From a virus: a stretch of DNA of 21,518 bases. The translations under genes and the position numbers were made by a program. Shown here one piece after another: positions 20,598-21,518 of this stretch. The notes under the pieces were generated by a model. That model saw nothing but the letters and a program-made list of their open reading frames with translations, did not search any database and was not told where the DNA came from. How positions within the stretch are numbered: position 1 is the first letter of the stretch; the number at the start of each line of letters is the position of its first letter. The DNA lies in the IMG/VR virus record IMGVR_UViG_3300040801_005901, positions 1-21,518 of that record; one strand, written 5' to 3'.

Positions 20598-21518
20598 TTA
20601 GGCTACATAGCTACCCACATTTATATACCTAACAATCCTCAAGGGGTTGTATACAAGCGGCGTTCCATAGAACAAAATCATGAAACGGTACGCAGGAGAC
20701 TCAATGGCCAAATCCATTTTCATTGGAGGCAAAAGCTGTGCAAACTCATACACAGTTTCATCAAGCTGGATCATATAGGCTTCAGTTGTATATGCCCATT
20801 TGCGGTTCCTATCGCGAACTACATACTCACCTGCGTTACCAGACGGAGTCGCACCATCATAAGCAAGGGCATCATCAACGCTCAAAGAAAAAACGGGATA
20901 AAATTTGGTAGAACCAGGTGCAGTGGCACCTTTGAGGCTACGGTAAACAATAAAGCCAGTAGCACGTTGATCATCTGTACCGCCTGTCCCAGCCTTGAAA
21001 GTCAGGTCAACAGCACCACCATTCACAATAGTAACAGGGGAACTATCAAGGGCGGTCAAAGAAGACTCACCATAATTGTTCACAGCAGCAACGGCATAAA
21101 TGTAATCACCAGCAAAATTACTTTCATTCGTACGGCCAGAAGGGGCGGTTTTCCAATTCGCTTTGCCGTCAGAACCAACAGCAGCAACAGGAGTTGTAAC
21201 ACCCGCAACAGAAGGGGCAATTGGCGCTTTGTCGCTTTGAGGCCCGTCAGTAATGAAGCGAGTTTGCTTTTGCTTCATGAACACGTCATGGTTCAAATTG
21301 ATAGAGCCAAATTGAGACTCAAAAGTTTGAACACGCTGACCAACCTGACCTTGGGAAATGGCTTCAGTATTGATAGGAATGAACTTATTGCCATAAAAGT
21401 TTTTGGTGAAGTTGGAAACGGCATCAGGAGAACCAACAAAATCAGTAGCCATACCAAAATCATTGGTAATGGATTCAGCCCCGTCAGACATATCACTTTC
21501 ACCAAGGGCCTTGCCTTC
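20598..21518 (-). CDS. Probable major capsid protein, 5' end outside the window
   Basis: The frame is open to the window edge, with nine codons (E-G-K-A-L-G-E-S-D) before the first visible Met at 21491, so the true start lies outside and 306 residues are visible. The C-terminal part (YMIQLDETVYEFAQLLPPMKMDLAIESPAYRFMILFYGTPLVYNPLRIVRYINVGSYVA, shown here by its outline: Y..QL..T...Q.LP.MK.DLA...P..RF...YGTP.VY.P......NVG) resembles the end of HK97-fold capsid proteins of large myoviruses. Residues about 88-212 after the visible Met look like an Ig/fibronectin-III insert (GDYIYAVAAVNNYGES, then TGFIVYRSLKG), as found on many capsid surfaces. A strong terminator follows, fitting a highly expressed gene. 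An alternative is a capsid decoration or other major head protein. Confidence 0.65.
   Translation of the reverse strand, partial: EGKALGESDMSDGAESITNDFGMATDFVGSPDAVSNFTKNFYGNKFIPINTEAISQGQVGQRVQTFESQFGSINLNHDVFMKQKQTRFITDGPQSDKAPIAPSVAGVTTPVAAVGSDGKANWKTAPSGRTNESNFAGDYIYAVAAVNNYGESSLTALDSSPVTIVNGGAVDLTFKAGTGGTDDQRATGFIVYRSLKGATAPGSTKFYPVFSLSVDDALAYDGATPSGNAGEYVVRDRNRKWAYTTEAYMIQLDETVYEFAQLLPPMKMDLAIESPAYRFMILFYGTPLVYNPLRIVRYINVGSYVA

Noticed and set aside
1-21518. Search for tRNA genes, insertion sequences, integrase or attachment sites
   Set aside because: No cloverleaf-like sequence with a CCA end, transposase frame, terminal inverted repeats or integrase motif was seen; nearly all the DNA is accounted for by structural genes.

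Overview
The window is a late structural operon from the genome of a contractile-tailed bacteriophage (myovirus morphotype). Every gene I can support, 27 in all, lies on the minus strand, so transcription runs from position 21518 down to 1. Genes are packed with gaps of 1-16 bases or overlaps of 1-8 bases. Only three gaps exceed 20 bases, and two of those hold intrinsic terminators. The DNA is AT-rich, and most start codons lack a clear Shine-Dalgarno sequence and instead follow an A/T-rich stretch. That pattern is known from Bacteroidota and relatives, so a host in or near that phylum is my best inference. It is not proven. I see no plus-strand genes, tRNAs, CRISPR arrays or insertion sequences.

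Head and neck (21518-15537): the 3' part of a probable major capsid gene carrying an Ig/fibronectin-like insert, then a terminator, a small acidic head protein with a HeH/LEM-like helix pair, an FAD-dependent oxidoreductase of the DAO family, a gp6-like head-tail adaptor, a WYL-domain-like protein, a zinc-ribbon neck protein, an HK97-gp10-like protein, a likely tail terminator and a small basic protein.

Tail shaft (15533-8624): the sheath with a GYTxGTY-type insert, a small unknown protein, the tail tube, two tandem paralogues of unknown role, a second terminator, the two tail assembly chaperone frames joined by a canonical A AAA AAC -1 frameshift site, and the tape measure.

Baseplate and fibres (8624-1): an 896-residue hub protein with a C-terminal OmpA-like peptidoglycan-binding domain, a gp5-like spike without lysozyme, a small protein ending in Gly-Thr repeats, a tube-initiator-like baseplate protein, a wedge protein combining LysM-like and gp25-like domains, a baseplate J protein, three fibre or tail accessory proteins, a 100-residue SET-domain protein, and the first 45 codons of a further gene.

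The two terminators fall just after the genes expected to be needed in most copies (capsid; sheath, tube and paralogues), so they may set stoichiometry. The most unusual points are three enzyme-like or regulator-like genes (DAO oxidoreductase, WYL, SET) embedded in a virion operon with no spacing of their own, and the hub-OmpA fusion.
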